From NCBI GenBank assembly GCA_024641545.1, contig JAHECW010000026.1, positions 1 through 42,747 of the forward strand: a stretch of DNA of 42,747 nt, given 5' to 3'. Positions within the stretch are counted from its first letter, which is position 1, and each line of letters begins with the position of its first letter. The notes under the pieces were generated by a model. It did no database searches. It worked only from the letters and a program-made list of their open reading frames with translations, and was not told the DNA's origin. Positions 8,562 to 17,229 of this stretch are shown piece after piece. This stretch comes from Acidobacteriota bacterium. GTDB taxonomy: Bacteria; Acidobacteriota; Thermoanaerobaculia; Thermoanaerobaculales; Sulfomarinibacteraceae. A program made the position numbers and the translations under genes.

Positions 8562-9740
8562 ATGAAAACTGAATATCCCGAAATCAACCCGACCGAACGC
8601 ATCCTCATGGGCCCCGGCCCTTCCGATGTCAGCGCCCGGGTTCTCGCTGCCCTGGCCAAACCCACCCTCGGCCACCTCGATCCCGAGTATCTGGCCGTCA
8701 TGGACGACACCCGAAGCATGCTCCAGTACGTCTTTCGTACCACCAACGAGCTCACCCTCGCCATGCCGGGCACCGGCAGCGCCGGGATGGAGGCCTGCGT
8801 CGCCAACCTGGTCGAACCGGGCGACGAGGTGGTGATCGGGGTCTGCGGCTACTTCGGCGCCCGCATGGCCGAAATGGCGGAACGCCACGGCGCCACCATC
8901 CACCGGGTCGATGTGCCCTGGGGAGAAATCATCGATCCCGCGGCGATCGGCAAAGCGCTCGCCGATCACCCGGCGACAAAGGTGGTGGGCGTGGTCCAGG
9001 CCGAGACTTCGACCGGCGCCCATCAGCCGCTGGAGGAGATTTCACGACTCGCACACGGCGCGGGTGCTCTGCTCCTGGTCGATGCCGTCACCTCGCTCGG
9101 GTGTGTCGAGTTGAGGCTCGACGACTGGGCAATCGATGCATGCTATAGCTGCACCCAGAAGGGGCTTTCGTCGCCTCCCGGTCTGGCGCCCGTGAGCTTC
9201 TCCCCAGCGGCGGCGGAGAAGATCTGGAGTCGGAAAAGCGTAATCAGGAGCTGGTATCTCGATCTCTCCCTGGTTTCGAAGTATTGGAGTTCGGAGCGGG
9301 TCTACCACCACACCGCGTCGAGCAATCTGGGTTATGCCCTCTACGAGGGATTACGAATGGTCGTCGAGGAGGGGCTCGAGGCTCGCCACGCCCGCCACCT
9401 TTACCACCACCGCGCGCTTCGCGCCGGGCTCGAGGCCATGGGCCTGGAGTACATTCCCGACCACAGCCTACCCAACCTCAACGCGATTCACGTTGCCGCA
9501 GGCGCCGACGATCTGGTGGTGCGCAAACGGTTGCTCAGCGAATACGGCATCGAAATCGGTGCCGGCCTTGGGCCCTTTGCCGGAAAAGCCTGGCGCATCG
9601 GCATCATGGGCAGCTCCTGCACCCAACGCAACGTGATTCTGGTGCTCGGGGCGCTGGAGTCGATCCTCGGCGACATGGGCGTTCCGGTTCCGAAGGGCGC
9701 CGCCATCGCCGCAGCTTCGGAGGTCTTCGCCTCAAATTGA
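8562..9740 (+). CDS. Alanine/serine-glyoxylate aminotransferase, PLP-dependent class V
   Basis: The 392-residue product is a class V aminotransferase like human AGXT and bacterial serine-glyoxylate/serine-pyruvate aminotransferases. These make glycine from glyoxylate, with serine (giving hydroxypyruvate) or alanine (giving pyruvate) as donor. The N-terminal [14 protein letters not shown] is characteristic. Asp174 in [10 protein letters not shown] would contact the pyridine nitrogen, and Lys200 in [11 protein letters not shown] is the Schiff-base lysine; human AGT has Asp183 and Lys209 in the same setting. I chose ATG 8562 ([15 protein letters not shown]) because GGAGG is 7 bases upstream; the upstream in-frame ATG at 8508 lacks a site. 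It is divergent from glycerate kinase, suggesting a serine/glyoxylate to glycerate route. Confidence 0.92.
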   Translation: MKTEYPEINPTERILMGPGPSDVSARVLAALAKPTLGHLDPEYLAVMDDTRSMLQYVFRTTNELTLAMPGTGSAGMEACVANLVEPGDEVVIGVCGYFGARMAEMAERHGATIHRVDVPWGEIIDPAAIGKALADHPATKVVGVVQAETSTGAHQPLEEISRLAHGAGALLLVDAVTSLGCVELRLDDWAIDACYSCTQKGLSSPPGLAPVSFSPAAAEKIWSRKSVIRSWYLDLSLVSKYWSSERVYHHTASSNLGYALYEGLRMVVEEGLEARHARHLYHHRALRAGLEAMGLEYIPDHSLPNLNAIHVAAGADDLVVRKRLLSEYGIEIGAGLGPFAGKAWRIGIMGSSCTQRNVILVLGALESILGDMGVPVPKGAAIAAASEVFASN

Positions 9741-9810
9741 CCTGCATCCCCATCGAAGAAGCGGGACAAACTTCGGGTCGGAAATCTCCCGGCTGTCGGC
9801 GCCCGCGTTT

Positions 9811-9905
9811 TGAAACACAAAGGTCACAAAGATCCACGAAGGTTCCACCCTCGTTTGCGACGCTTTGTGGTGGTCTTCGTGGGTCTTTGTGACCTTCGTG
9901 TTTCA
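9811..9905. repeat. Large imperfect hairpin, 31-bp arms (MITE-like or REP-like element)
   Basis: The left arm (9811-9841) begins TGAAACACAAAGGTCACAAA and the right arm (9875-9905) is its inverse complement with two differences in 31 positions, one of which is a G-T pair. The loop is 33 bases. It fills the gap between the convergent aminotransferase and TPR genes. Composition differs from the genes: it is rich in CACAAAG/CACGAAG units. I have seen similar CACAAAGGTCAC-type units as dispersed repeats in other environmental genomes, but could not check copy number here. Confidence 0.75.
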
Positions 9906-9936
9906 GATCCGCGCGCAACGGAGCGGAACGGCCGGC

Positions 9937-10872
9937 CTATTTGAGATAGTCGAGCAACGACTGTGCAGTCGCCGCATCGGGGCCATCGGGCGCGAGCTCG
10001 AGGTAGCGTTCGAGTGCGTCCTTCGCGCACGCCGTGTCGCCGATCATGTTGCAGGTCAGCCCGAGCTGGAGGTAAGCGTCAGCGGTTGCCGGTTGCTTTT
10101 CGACGACGAGCTCGAGCAACGACCGCGACCCTGCGAGTTCGTCTCTGTCAAAGAGCACCCGGGCGTGCTGCACCATCTCGCTCGAGACGACCTCGGGGTT
10201 GGCATCCGCGAGCCGCCTCGCCGACGGGATCAACCGGTCCATGTCACCGATCATGAGCTCGGAAAAATACGCCGTGCTGATCGCGGTGATGTCGTCGGGC
10301 TGGAGCCGGACGAGGTTCTCCGACGCATCGGCGGCGGTGGCGAAGTCCTTGAGATCCATGGCGATGGCCGCGGTTGCGCTCGCGGCCTCGAGGAAATCGG
10401 GGTCGATCGCGGACGCCTGGCGGAATTTCTCGAGCGCCGCCGCCTTGTCGTCCGCCTCGAGCGCCGCAACGCCCTCGTTGAAGACCGGGATGGCCCGCTC
10501 CCTCGCCTCGGTGAACGAAACCTGATCCGCCAACGCCAGGGTCACATCGAGAGGGCTGAGCTCCTCCGACCCGGGCGTGAGCTCGGTCGAAACCACATCG
10601 AATCCCTTTTTCAAGAACCTGAACGTGTAATTCATGTCGGAGTCGGGGAGCTCGATGGAAAACTCTCCGTTCTTTCTTGAATGGGCGGTGAACGGTTTTT
10701 CGCTGCCCTCGGCCAGCGCCGTCACCTCGACATCGCGCAGCGGGTTGCCGTTGATATCCGTCACCGAACCGCCGACCGTCACGGGACCGCCGGCAACGAC
10801 GTCGGTCGAGAACAACCCCATCACCAAGGCGCCACTGACGATCAAGCGCGAAACGACCCGACCTGGTTTCAT
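9937..10872 (-). CDS. Secreted protein with carboxypeptidase-regulatory-like domain and TPR repeats
   Basis: The 311-residue product has a Sec signal peptide (1-28, cleavage near VVA-GG). Residues about 31-115 form a carboxypeptidase-regulatory-like beta-sandwich: VTVGGSVTDINGNPLRDVEVTAL, then GEFSIELPDSDMNYTFRF. Residues about 125-310 are TPR-like helical hairpins, for example AIPVFNEGVAALEADDKAAALEKF and a final ADAYLQLGLTCNMIGDTACAKDALERYLEL. Two cysteines, in LTCNMIGDTACAKD, might form a disulfide. It probably acts in the periplasm as a protein-interaction factor; the partner is unknown. The ATG at 10872 has GGAG 5 bases upstream. Confidence 0.8.
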   Translation of the reverse strand: MKPGRVVSRLIVSGALVMGLFSTDVVAGGPVTVGGSVTDINGNPLRDVEVTALAEGSEKPFTAHSRKNGEFSIELPDSDMNYTFRFLKKGFDVVSTELTPGSEELSPLDVTLALADQVSFTEARERAIPVFNEGVAALEADDKAAALEKFRQASAIDPDFLEAASATAAIAMDLKDFATAADASENLVRLQPDDITAISTAYFSELMIGDMDRLIPSARRLADANPEVVSSEMVQHARVLFDRDELAGSRSLLELVVEKQPATADAYLQLGLTCNMIGDTACAKDALERYLELAPDGPDAATAQSLLDYLK

Positions 10873-10890
10873 GGATTCTCCATTCTTGAC

Positions 10891-10917
10891 AACTTCGATC
10901 TCAAAATCATCGAAGTT
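10891..10917. promoter_or_regulatory. 9-bp inverted repeat in the divergent TPR/transketolase promoter region
   Basis: AACTTCGAT (10891-10899) and ATCGAAGTT (10909-10917) are exact inverse complements with a 9-base spacer. It lies 19-45 bases upstream of the TPR gene start, in its leader or promoter, so an operator or leader hairpin are both possible. Confidence 0.35.
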
Positions 10918-11030
10918 CGGCGCCGAGTATGCCAGCCCCGTGACCTTCGGCGCAATACGACCCGACGGCCACCGTTAACCTCGGCCCCAACCCGGCGGGT
11001 TCTGATATCGTCTCACCATCAGGGAGGAGC

Positions 11031-12947
11031 ATGACCTTGGCCACCAACGAGACCTTTCCCATGGACCTCGATCAATTCCGTCCGCTGACCCTCGACCCCC
11101 AGGCCGAGCGCCTGACGGCCGGGCAGAGGCAACAGCTCGCGGCCAATGTCCAGCTGTGCCGTGACGCCATCGTCTTCTTCACCGCAACCGGGGCGGCGCG
11201 GGGCGTCGGCGGCCACACCGGCGGCGCCTACGACATCGTCCCCGAGGTGCTCATCGCCGACGGCTTCATGCGGGCCGGGAAGGCCTACCACGCCTACTTC
11301 GACGAGGCCGGCCACCGGGTGGCGATCCAGTACCTCATGTCGGTGCTCAACGGGCATCTTCCCGCCGCGGCGATCCTCCACTACCGCGAGGCCGGCGCCC
11401 ACCTGCCCGGTCACCCGGAGCTGGGTCACACCCCGGGTGTGGGCTTCAGTTCGGGGCGGCTCGGCCACATGTGGCCGCACGTCAACGGCGTCGCCATGGC
11501 GAATCCCGACACGGCGGTGTTCTGCTTCGGTTCGGACGGTTCCCAGCAGGAGGGCAACGACGCCGAGGCCGCCCGCATCGCCGTCGCCAACGCTCTCGAG
11601 GTCAAGCTCGTCATCGATGACAACGACGTCACCATCGCCGGCCACCCGAGCGAGTACATCAAGGGTTTCTCGGTTGCCGGGACCCTCGCAGGTCACGGTC
11701 TGACCGTCCTCGAAGGGGACGGCGAGGATCTCGACGATCTCTACGCCCGCATGGCTCGAGCCATCCGCACCCCGGGACCGGTGGCGGTCGTCAATCACCG
11801 CGTCATGGCGCCGGGGATCCCCGGGGTCGAGGGCCTGACCAAGGCGCACGACGTGGTCTCGGTGGATGTCGCCAGAGAGTACCTCCAGGCGAAGGGCCAC
11901 ACCGACGCCATCGCCTATCTCGACGCGATCGTCAAGGACCCCAACCCGCATGTGTATCTCGGCGTCGGTGAGGAAAAGGCCTCCAACCGCAACCTCTTCG
12001 GTCACGCGGTCAACGAGGTGCTCGCCACCATGGACGAGCCGACCCGCCTCGCGACAGTCCGGGTTCTCGACTCGGATCTCGAGGGCTCCTGCGGTCTCGT
12101 CCACATCCGCAAGGCGTTTCCCGAGGTCTACATCAGCTCGGGAATCATGGAGCGCTCCAACCTCGCCGCCGCCGCCGGTTTCGGGATGACGCCGGGGAAG
12201 CAGGGGATCTTCGGCACCTTCAGCGCGTTTTTGGAGATGTGCGTCTCCGAGATCACCATGGCGCGGCTCAACAAGTGCAACCTGCTGTGCCACTTCTCCC
12301 ACGCCGGGGTCGACGACATGGCGGACAACACCTGCCACTTCGGGCTCAACAACTTCTTCGCCGACAACGGCCTCGACGACGAGGACCCGCCGACCCGGCT
12401 CTACTTCCCCGCCGACGGCGGCCAGATGACGGCCTGTGTCAAGCGGATCTTCCACGACCCGGGGCTGCGCTTTGTCTTCTCGACCCGCTCCAAAGTACCG
12501 ACCCTGCTCGACGAGAAGGGCGCAGCACTCCACGGCGAGGACTACGTCTTCGAGCCGGGCAAGGACGAGGTCATCCGCGATGCGTCGGCAAAAGGCGGCT
12601 TTGTCGTCAGCTTCGGCGAGACCCTCTATCGGGCGCTCGACGCCGTCGAACGTCTTCGCGCCGATGGCCTGGAAATCGGCCTCATCAACAAACCGACCCT
12701 CAACGCGGTCGACGAGGCGATGCTGGCCAAGATCGGCGCAAGCCGATTTGTGCTGGTGGCGGAAAGCCTCAACCGGCGCACCGGGCTCGGTGCCCGCTTC
12801 GGGACCTGGCTCCTACAACGCGGCTTCCACCCCAGGTACGACCACGTCGGCACCCACCGGGAAGGCTGCGGCGGACTCTGGCAGCACATGGGCCACCAGG
12901 GGATCGACTCCGAACAGCTGCAGGCGAAGATCCGGGAGATGATCTAG
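11031..12947 (+). CDS. Transketolase-like thiamine diphosphate enzyme, divergent type
   Basis: The 638-residue product has the full transketolase layout: an N-terminal ThDP-binding domain with the GDG-like motif GSDGSQQEGN (from 167) leading to VKLVIDDNDVTIAG, a middle pyrimidine domain (GIMERSNLAAAAGFGM, with Glu as the likely N1' contact) and a C-terminal domain (GGFVVSFGETLYRALDA). It should transfer two-carbon ketol units or a related substrate. Unlike E. coli TktA, the segment normally reading THDSIGLGEDGPTHQP is here SHAGVDDMADNTCHFGLN, so substrate-channel residues differ and the true substrate may not be that of the pentose pathway. The ATG at 11031 lies close behind GGGAGG. The 3' end faces the GGDEF gene with an 11-base gap. 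Confidence 0.85.
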   Translation: MTLATNETFPMDLDQFRPLTLDPQAERLTAGQRQQLAANVQLCRDAIVFFTATGAARGVGGHTGGAYDIVPEVLIADGFMRAGKAYHAYFDEAGHRVAIQYLMSVLNGHLPAAAILHYREAGAHLPGHPELGHTPGVGFSSGRLGHMWPHVNGVAMANPDTAVFCFGSDGSQQEGNDAEAARIAVANALEVKLVIDDNDVTIAGHPSEYIKGFSVAGTLAGHGLTVLEGDGEDLDDLYARMARAIRTPGPVAVVNHRVMAPGIPGVEGLTKAHDVVSVDVAREYLQAKGHTDAIAYLDAIVKDPNPHVYLGVGEEKASNRNLFGHAVNEVLATMDEPTRLATVRVLDSDLEGSCGLVHIRKAFPEVYISSGIMERSNLAAAAGFGMTPGKQGIFGTFSAFLEMCVSEITMARLNKCNLLCHFSHAGVDDMADNTCHFGLNNFFADNGLDDEDPPTRLYFPADGGQMTACVKRIFHDPGLRFVFSTRSKVPTLLDEKGAALHGEDYVFEPGKDEVIRDASAKGGFVVSFGETLYRALDAVERLRADGLEIGLINKPTLNAVDEAMLAKIGASRFVLVAESLNRRTGLGARFGTWLLQRGFHPRYDHVGTHREGCGGLWQHMGHQGIDSEQLQAKIREMI

Positions 12948-12958
12948 GAAGGGAACCG

Positions 12959-14401
12959 TCAGCCCGGCGTCTGATCGCGACGTCGCCGCTTGGACGAGTA
13001 CATGGCCGCGTCGGCCTCGCCCATGAGCTCCTCGAAGTCGCCGTGCCTCTCCGGGTCGAACTGCGCCCAGCCGGTGCTGAAGCCAACGTCGATCTCGAGA
13101 CACGCGTCGGCGATCGTGGTTTTCAGGTTTTCCACCACTCGGTCGACAATGGCGGACGCGTCGACGGCGCTGCGATCGGGTAGCAGGACGACAAACTCGT
13201 CCCCACCCACCCGGGCAATGACGTCGGATACCCGGAAGCTGCGTTCCAGGGCGGTCGCCACCGCAGCAAGGGTGGCATCGCCCACCGAGTGACCGAAACG
13301 GTCGTTGATCACCTTCAGATCGTCCACATCAAGAAACAGGACCGTCAGGGGCCGGTCGTTGCGGATCGCCATTGCGACCTGCTTGTCGGCGAGGATCTGC
13401 AGACCTCGTCGATTGAGTGCTCCGGTCAACGGGTCCGTGACCGCCAGACGTTCGTGGTGCTGAGCCCTCTCGGTCAGGGCCGCCTCGGCTCGGTGGAGGG
13501 CCGTGATGTCGTGCAGGATGACCACGGTTCCCCGGAACTTGTCGCTGACGTCGAGCATGGGGCGCAGGTGCACACCGAAATAGGTCTCGTTGCCCGCGAG
13601 CTCGAGCACCTGTTCCGAGTTCAACTCGTGCCGCGCGGCGCTGCGCACGAGCTCGGTCAACCAACCCGGAACCGAAACCGCCGCACTCTCGGCTCTGTAG
13701 TAGAAGGTGCCCGGCCGGTGGGGCAGACCGAGGATCGGAGCCGCGGCGCGGTTGGCGTAGGTCATCCGATCGGTCTCATCGAGCAGGATCACCGGCGAAC
13801 CGAGACTCTCGGCGACGGTCAGAAAGAGATTCTTCTCGTTGGTGATGGCTCGGTTGCTCTCCTGCAACTCACCGAGAAGCGTATCGCCGCCCAGCGGCGC
13901 CCACGCGCTGCAGAATGCGATCTCCCAGCGGTCGAAGAGCCGGCCGACGAACGCCACCGCGCGGTCCTCGAAATCAGCCGGCCACTGAGCCTCGCGCAGC
14001 CAATCGACATAGGTTTGGCGGTAGTACTTGAACAGGCCGAGGAACATCCGGAGCTCGGTGCCCCGCCGCCGGTGGCGCTCGGCTTCGAGCACCGCAAACG
14101 CGCTCATCGGATCGTCCGTGAAGGTCTCGGTCGAGGTGAACTCCGTGCTCTCCAAAGGAGTCTCGAGCGCCGTGATCAGCGCCTCCGAGAGATCGTGAAT
14201 GGAAACCCGCCACGCCTCCTCGAGGGTCGAGGTGTAGCGGGTGAAGTTCTGGCGCTTTGCGTAGGCGATGATCCGGCCGATCAACCAGTCTTCGCCCCGG
14301 CGGATCCGATCGCACAGCTGGTCGCGGCGACCCTTGTCGGAGAATTCGGAGCCGGGACTCGGCGGCAAAACGCTCCCTGGACTGCCGTTTCGTTTGCTCA
14401 T
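12959..14401 (-). CDS. Diguanylate cyclase (GGDEF) with PAS and unknown N-terminal domain
   Basis: This is a 480-residue cytoplasmic diguanylate cyclase that makes c-di-GMP from two GTP. The catalytic GGDEF is intact (399-403, [11 protein letters not shown]), and an inhibitory I-site RVSD lies exactly 5 residues before it. Upstream is a PAS-like domain (about 195-305: [25 protein letters not shown]) and a short helical link. The first 190 residues are helical ([41 protein letters not shown]), possibly a sensor domain; I do not recognise it. No membrane segment is seen. I prefer ATG 14401: GAGGA lies 11 bases upstream, and a TACAAT box (14429-14424) overlaps the alternative ATG at 14425, which would then precede the transcript start. 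Confidence 0.92.
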   Translation of the reverse strand: MSKRNGSPGSVLPPSPGSEFSDKGRRDQLCDRIRRGEDWLIGRIIAYAKRQNFTRYTSTLEEAWRVSIHDLSEALITALETPLESTEFTSTETFTDDPMSAFAVLEAERHRRRGTELRMFLGLFKYYRQTYVDWLREAQWPADFEDRAVAFVGRLFDRWEIAFCSAWAPLGGDTLLGELQESNRAITNEKNLFLTVAESLGSPVILLDETDRMTYANRAAAPILGLPHRPGTFYYRAESAAVSVPGWLTELVRSAARHELNSEQVLELAGNETYFGVHLRPMLDVSDKFRGTVVILHDITALHRAEAALTERAQHHERLAVTDPLTGALNRRGLQILADKQVAMAIRNDRPLTVLFLDVDDLKVINDRFGHSVGDATLAAVATALERSFRVSDVIARVGGDEFVVLLPDRSAVDASAIVDRVVENLKTTIADACLEIDVGFSTGWAQFDPERHGDFEELMGEADAAMYSSKRRRRDQTPG

Positions 14402-14423
14402 CGCATGATCGTTCCTCGGTGGC

Positions 14424-14429
14424 ATTGTA
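14424..14429 (-). promoter_or_regulatory. Candidate -10 box TACAAT for the diguanylate cyclase gene
   Basis: TACAAT on the minus strand lies 23-28 bases before the preferred ATG at 14401. A start of transcription about 7 bases downstream would leave a short leader with the GAGGA site. No clear -35 is seen. Confidence 0.3.
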
Positions 14430-14471
14430 TTTCATTCGCAGGCCGGGCAGTCGATCGCGGTCGATTCGTCC

Positions 14472-14477
14472 TAGAAT
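14472..14477 (+). promoter_or_regulatory. Candidate -10 box TAGAAT for the SDR gene
   Basis: TAGAAT matches five of six consensus positions and lies 50 bases before the SDR start codon. No clear -35 is present. Confidence 0.28.
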
Positions 14478-14526
14478 GGGGTCCGGGCAGAAATGCACGA
14501 TTCAAAATCGAGAATATGGAGACGGA

Positions 14527-15366
14527 ATGAACAACTCGAAGCCATTTGACGGGAAAACCGCCATCATCACCGGCAGCACTCAGGGCCTCGGTGAAGCCAC
14601 CGCCCGGTTGTTCGCCGAGCGCGGCGCTGCGGGCATCGTGGTCACCGGGCGGGACCGAGCACGCGGCGAGGCCGTCGCCGCCAGCCTCGATACCGCCTCC
14701 TGCCGGTCGGTTTTCATCCGCGCGGACATGGCCGACGTGGACGACTGCCGGGCATTGATGGCCGGGGCCGATGCGGCGTTCGGCACGGTTCACGTGCTGG
14801 TCAATGCGGCCGGCGCCACCACCCGCGGTTCGATCCTGAACACGACCCCGGAGGTCTACGATCAGGTCATGGCCGTCAACGTGCGCGCGCCCTTCTTTCT
14901 GCTGCAGGAAGCCGCCAGGATCATGGTCCGCGACGGCGTCGCCGGTTCCGTGGTCAATATCGGCAGCGTCTCGGCCTACGGCGGCATGCCCTTCCTCTCG
15001 CCCTACTCCATTTCAAAAGGGGCACTGGCCGTGATGACCAAGAACGCCGCCTACGCGCTCATGCGTCACCGCATCCGGGTCAACGCCCTCAACATCGGCT
15101 GGATGGACACCCCCGGCGAGGACACGATCCAGCGCACCGTCCACGGCAGCGACGAGAACTGGCTGGAGGCGGTCGAGGCGAGACAGCCCTTCGGGCGACT
15201 GCTCAAGGCCCGTGAGGTCGCCAAGGCCATCGCCTTCCTGGCCTCCGACGAGTCGGGGATGATGACCGGCGCCGCCGTCGAGTTCGACCAGTCGGTCCAG
15301 GGCGCAGGTCCCCAGCCCATTCCGCCCCCACTCGATGACTGGGACGACCTCGGTTGGAACGTGTAG
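14527..15366 (+). CDS. Short-chain dehydrogenase/reductase (SDR), classical type
   Basis: The 279-residue protein is a classical SDR using NAD(H) or NADP(H). It has the cofactor motif TGSTQGLG (15-22), NAAG (93-96), a catalytic Ser near 147-149 ([10 protein letters not shown]), Tyr160 and Lys164 (YSISK) and the usual C-terminal loop MDTPGED followed by [18 protein letters not shown]. Arg42 and Arg45 after the second strand (VVTGRDRAR) hint at NADP(H). The last 20 residues, with [17 protein letters not shown], are an unusual Asp/Trp/Pro tail. The substrate is not known; sugar or polyol oxidoreductases are common in this subgroup. ATG 14527 has GGAG upstream. Only 8 bases separate it from the DUF885 gene. 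Confidence 0.9.
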   Translation: MNNSKPFDGKTAIITGSTQGLGEATARLFAERGAAGIVVTGRDRARGEAVAASLDTASCRSVFIRADMADVDDCRALMAGADAAFGTVHVLVNAAGATTRGSILNTTPEVYDQVMAVNVRAPFFLLQEAARIMVRDGVAGSVVNIGSVSAYGGMPFLSPYSISKGALAVMTKNAAYALMRHRIRVNALNIGWMDTPGEDTIQRTVHGSDENWLEAVEARQPFGRLLKAREVAKAIAFLASDESGMMTGAAVEFDQSVQGAGPQPIPPPLDDWDDLGWNV

Positions 15367-15374
15367 GAGCCCGC

Positions 15375-17087
15375 ATGCGTCGACTCACTTTGCTTGTTCT
15401 TGCGATCTCGATCGCCTTCGCGTGCCAGCAAGGGCCGACCGACAGCACCCGGACGGTCTCCGATGACTATCTCGAGGCCTGGGTGGACTTCTATCCATCC
15501 CGGGCACTGTCGGCGGGCCTGACCGCGGCGGCGCCCCGGCTCGAGGACTTCAACCAGGGCCGGGTCGAAGGCTGGCTGGCGTTCAATCGCGAGGCCCTCG
15601 CCCGGTTGCAGGCGCTGCCGGCGCCCACCAACCTGGACGACCGCATCGACCGGCAGCTCCTCGACGCGCAGATCCGGCGTGAGCTCTTCGCCTGGGGCGA
15701 GGCCGAGATTCACCGGACCGACCCCCAGACCTACTCCGAGCTCATCAACCACGCCCTGACCGCGGTGCTCGTCAGGAGCAATCTCACCGGTGAGATGAAA
15801 CTCGACGCCGCCCTCGAGCGCCTCGCGGGCCTCGAAAGCCTGTGCGCGACCGCGATGGCCCAGCTGACGGACGGGCGGCCTTCGGCCACCGAAGCCTCGA
15901 TCCGCGACATCCGTTCGACCGCGGCGTTCATCGAGGGCGATCTCGCGGCGGCGCTCGACGTGGCGGATGACGACCCCCGACGCGAGGCGCTTGCAGCGAG
16001 CTCCGCACAGACCGCACTTGCCCTGAACGAACTCGCGGCGTGGCTGGAAAGCGATCTCGAGCTTTCGCTCGCCGACGCCTACGGCGAAGATCTCTACGCC
16101 CGCAGGCTCGGCCTGGCCTACGGCGCCCACCTGCGACCCGAGGTCCTGGAGGAGATCGCCATGGCGGAGATCGACACCGTCAGGACGCTCATGGAGGGGC
16201 TCGCCAGAACGCGCTGGACCGCCGATCCGTCGGCCGATTTCAACGCCGTCATCGAGCCGATCATGGCCGAGATGGAGAGCCATCGCGCCTCGAATCAGAG
16301 CGCGTTCCTGCAGGAGTTTCTCGATCTCATCGACCGCTCCCGGCATTTTCTCGAGGACAACAACCTCATCGATCTCCCGGAGCATGAAACCCTGTTCACC
16401 GCACTCTCACCCAGCCACTTCGCCGGAGCGGCGGTCGGCGGGGTCTACAGCGCCGGGCCCTTCGATCCCGAAGCCGAAACGCTGTTCTACCTCCCGACCG
16501 TGCCGGACTCCGCTCCCGAAGCGGCGAGGGACGGTTTCTACCGCTCGTTCAACAGTCACTTCAACACCATGATCATCACCCACGAGATCTACCCCGGTCA
16601 CTATCTCCAGCTCAAGGTCGCGGCGAGCCACCCGAGCCGGATCCGGGCCCTCTTCGCCGGCGACGACTTCACCGAGGGATGGGCCTCCTTCTGCGAGCAG
16701 ATGACGCTCGATGCGGGCTGGGACGACGACCGGCCCCTCACCCGCATGGCCCACCTTCGCAAGCGTCTCGAGAACGCCGTCCGGGCCTATGTCAGCGTCC
16801 AGGTCCACTGCCGCGGCTGGAGCCGGGATCAACTCAGCGCCTTTGCCGTCGAAACCGGGCTCCTGCCGCCCCAGTTCGCCGAGAACCTCTGGTCCCGCGC
16901 CCTCCTCTCCCCCATCCAGCTCCCGTCTTATTTCATCGGCTTCAGGGTCTTCGACGAAGCCTACAGTGCGGAACAGAAACGTCTCGGCTCGGACTTCAGC
17001 ACCAAGGAATTCAACGACACGGTGGTGAACTCCGGCGGGGCGCCGATGTCGATGTTGGAGGAGATCCTCAAGGCGACACACCGCTAG
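15375..17087 (+). CDS. DUF885 family metallopeptidase-like protein, exported (possible lipoprotein)
   Basis: The 570-residue protein is a full-length DUF885 member. The family carries an HExxxGH motif, here HEIYPGH (403-409), expected to bind zinc, with a downstream Glu in FTEGWASFCEQM as a further likely ligand. The N-terminus is a signal sequence, MRRLTLLVLAISIAFAC, with Cys17 as a possible lipidation site although the lipobox AFAC is poor. It should act in the periplasm or at the envelope, probably as a peptidase; substrate unknown. TAGGAG precedes the ATG at 15375. It lies 8 bases after the SDR stop, so both may share a transcript. Confidence 0.85.
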   Translation: MRRLTLLVLAISIAFACQQGPTDSTRTVSDDYLEAWVDFYPSRALSAGLTAAAPRLEDFNQGRVEGWLAFNREALARLQALPAPTNLDDRIDRQLLDAQIRRELFAWGEAEIHRTDPQTYSELINHALTAVLVRSNLTGEMKLDAALERLAGLESLCATAMAQLTDGRPSATEASIRDIRSTAAFIEGDLAAALDVADDDPRREALAASSAQTALALNELAAWLESDLELSLADAYGEDLYARRLGLAYGAHLRPEVLEEIAMAEIDTVRTLMEGLARTRWTADPSADFNAVIEPIMAEMESHRASNQSAFLQEFLDLIDRSRHFLEDNNLIDLPEHETLFTALSPSHFAGAAVGGVYSAGPFDPEAETLFYLPTVPDSAPEAARDGFYRSFNSHFNTMIITHEIYPGHYLQLKVAASHPSRIRALFAGDDFTEGWASFCEQMTLDAGWDDDRPLTRMAHLRKRLENAVRAYVSVQVHCRGWSRDQLSAFAVETGLLPPQFAENLWSRALLSPIQLPSYFIGFRVFDEAYSAEQKRLGSDFSTKEFNDTVVNSGGAPMSMLEEILKATHR

Positions 17088-17173
17088 CCCGGACGGCTCT
17101 CGACCGCGGCCGGAGTGGACGCACACCGGGCGACCCTGACCGTCCCCCGGGATCTCCATCCACCCGTCTCCGA

Positions 17174-17182
17174 TGCTACTAT
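17174..17182 (+). promoter_or_regulatory. Candidate extended -10 element for the SLC12 gene
   Basis: TGCTACTAT (TG, one base, TACTAT) lies about 48 bases before the SLC12 start. No good -35 is visible. Confidence 0.3.
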
Positions 17183-17229
17183 CGATCCCCTGGCACCCTT
17201 CGTCGGGATCACATCCGGAGAGGAGGAAG

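Noticed and set aside
11019-12533. 504-codon minus-strand open frame opposite the transketolase-like gene
   Set aside because: Arg/Val/Gly/Asp-rich shadow without family motifs; the plus-strand frame has complete ThDP motifs.
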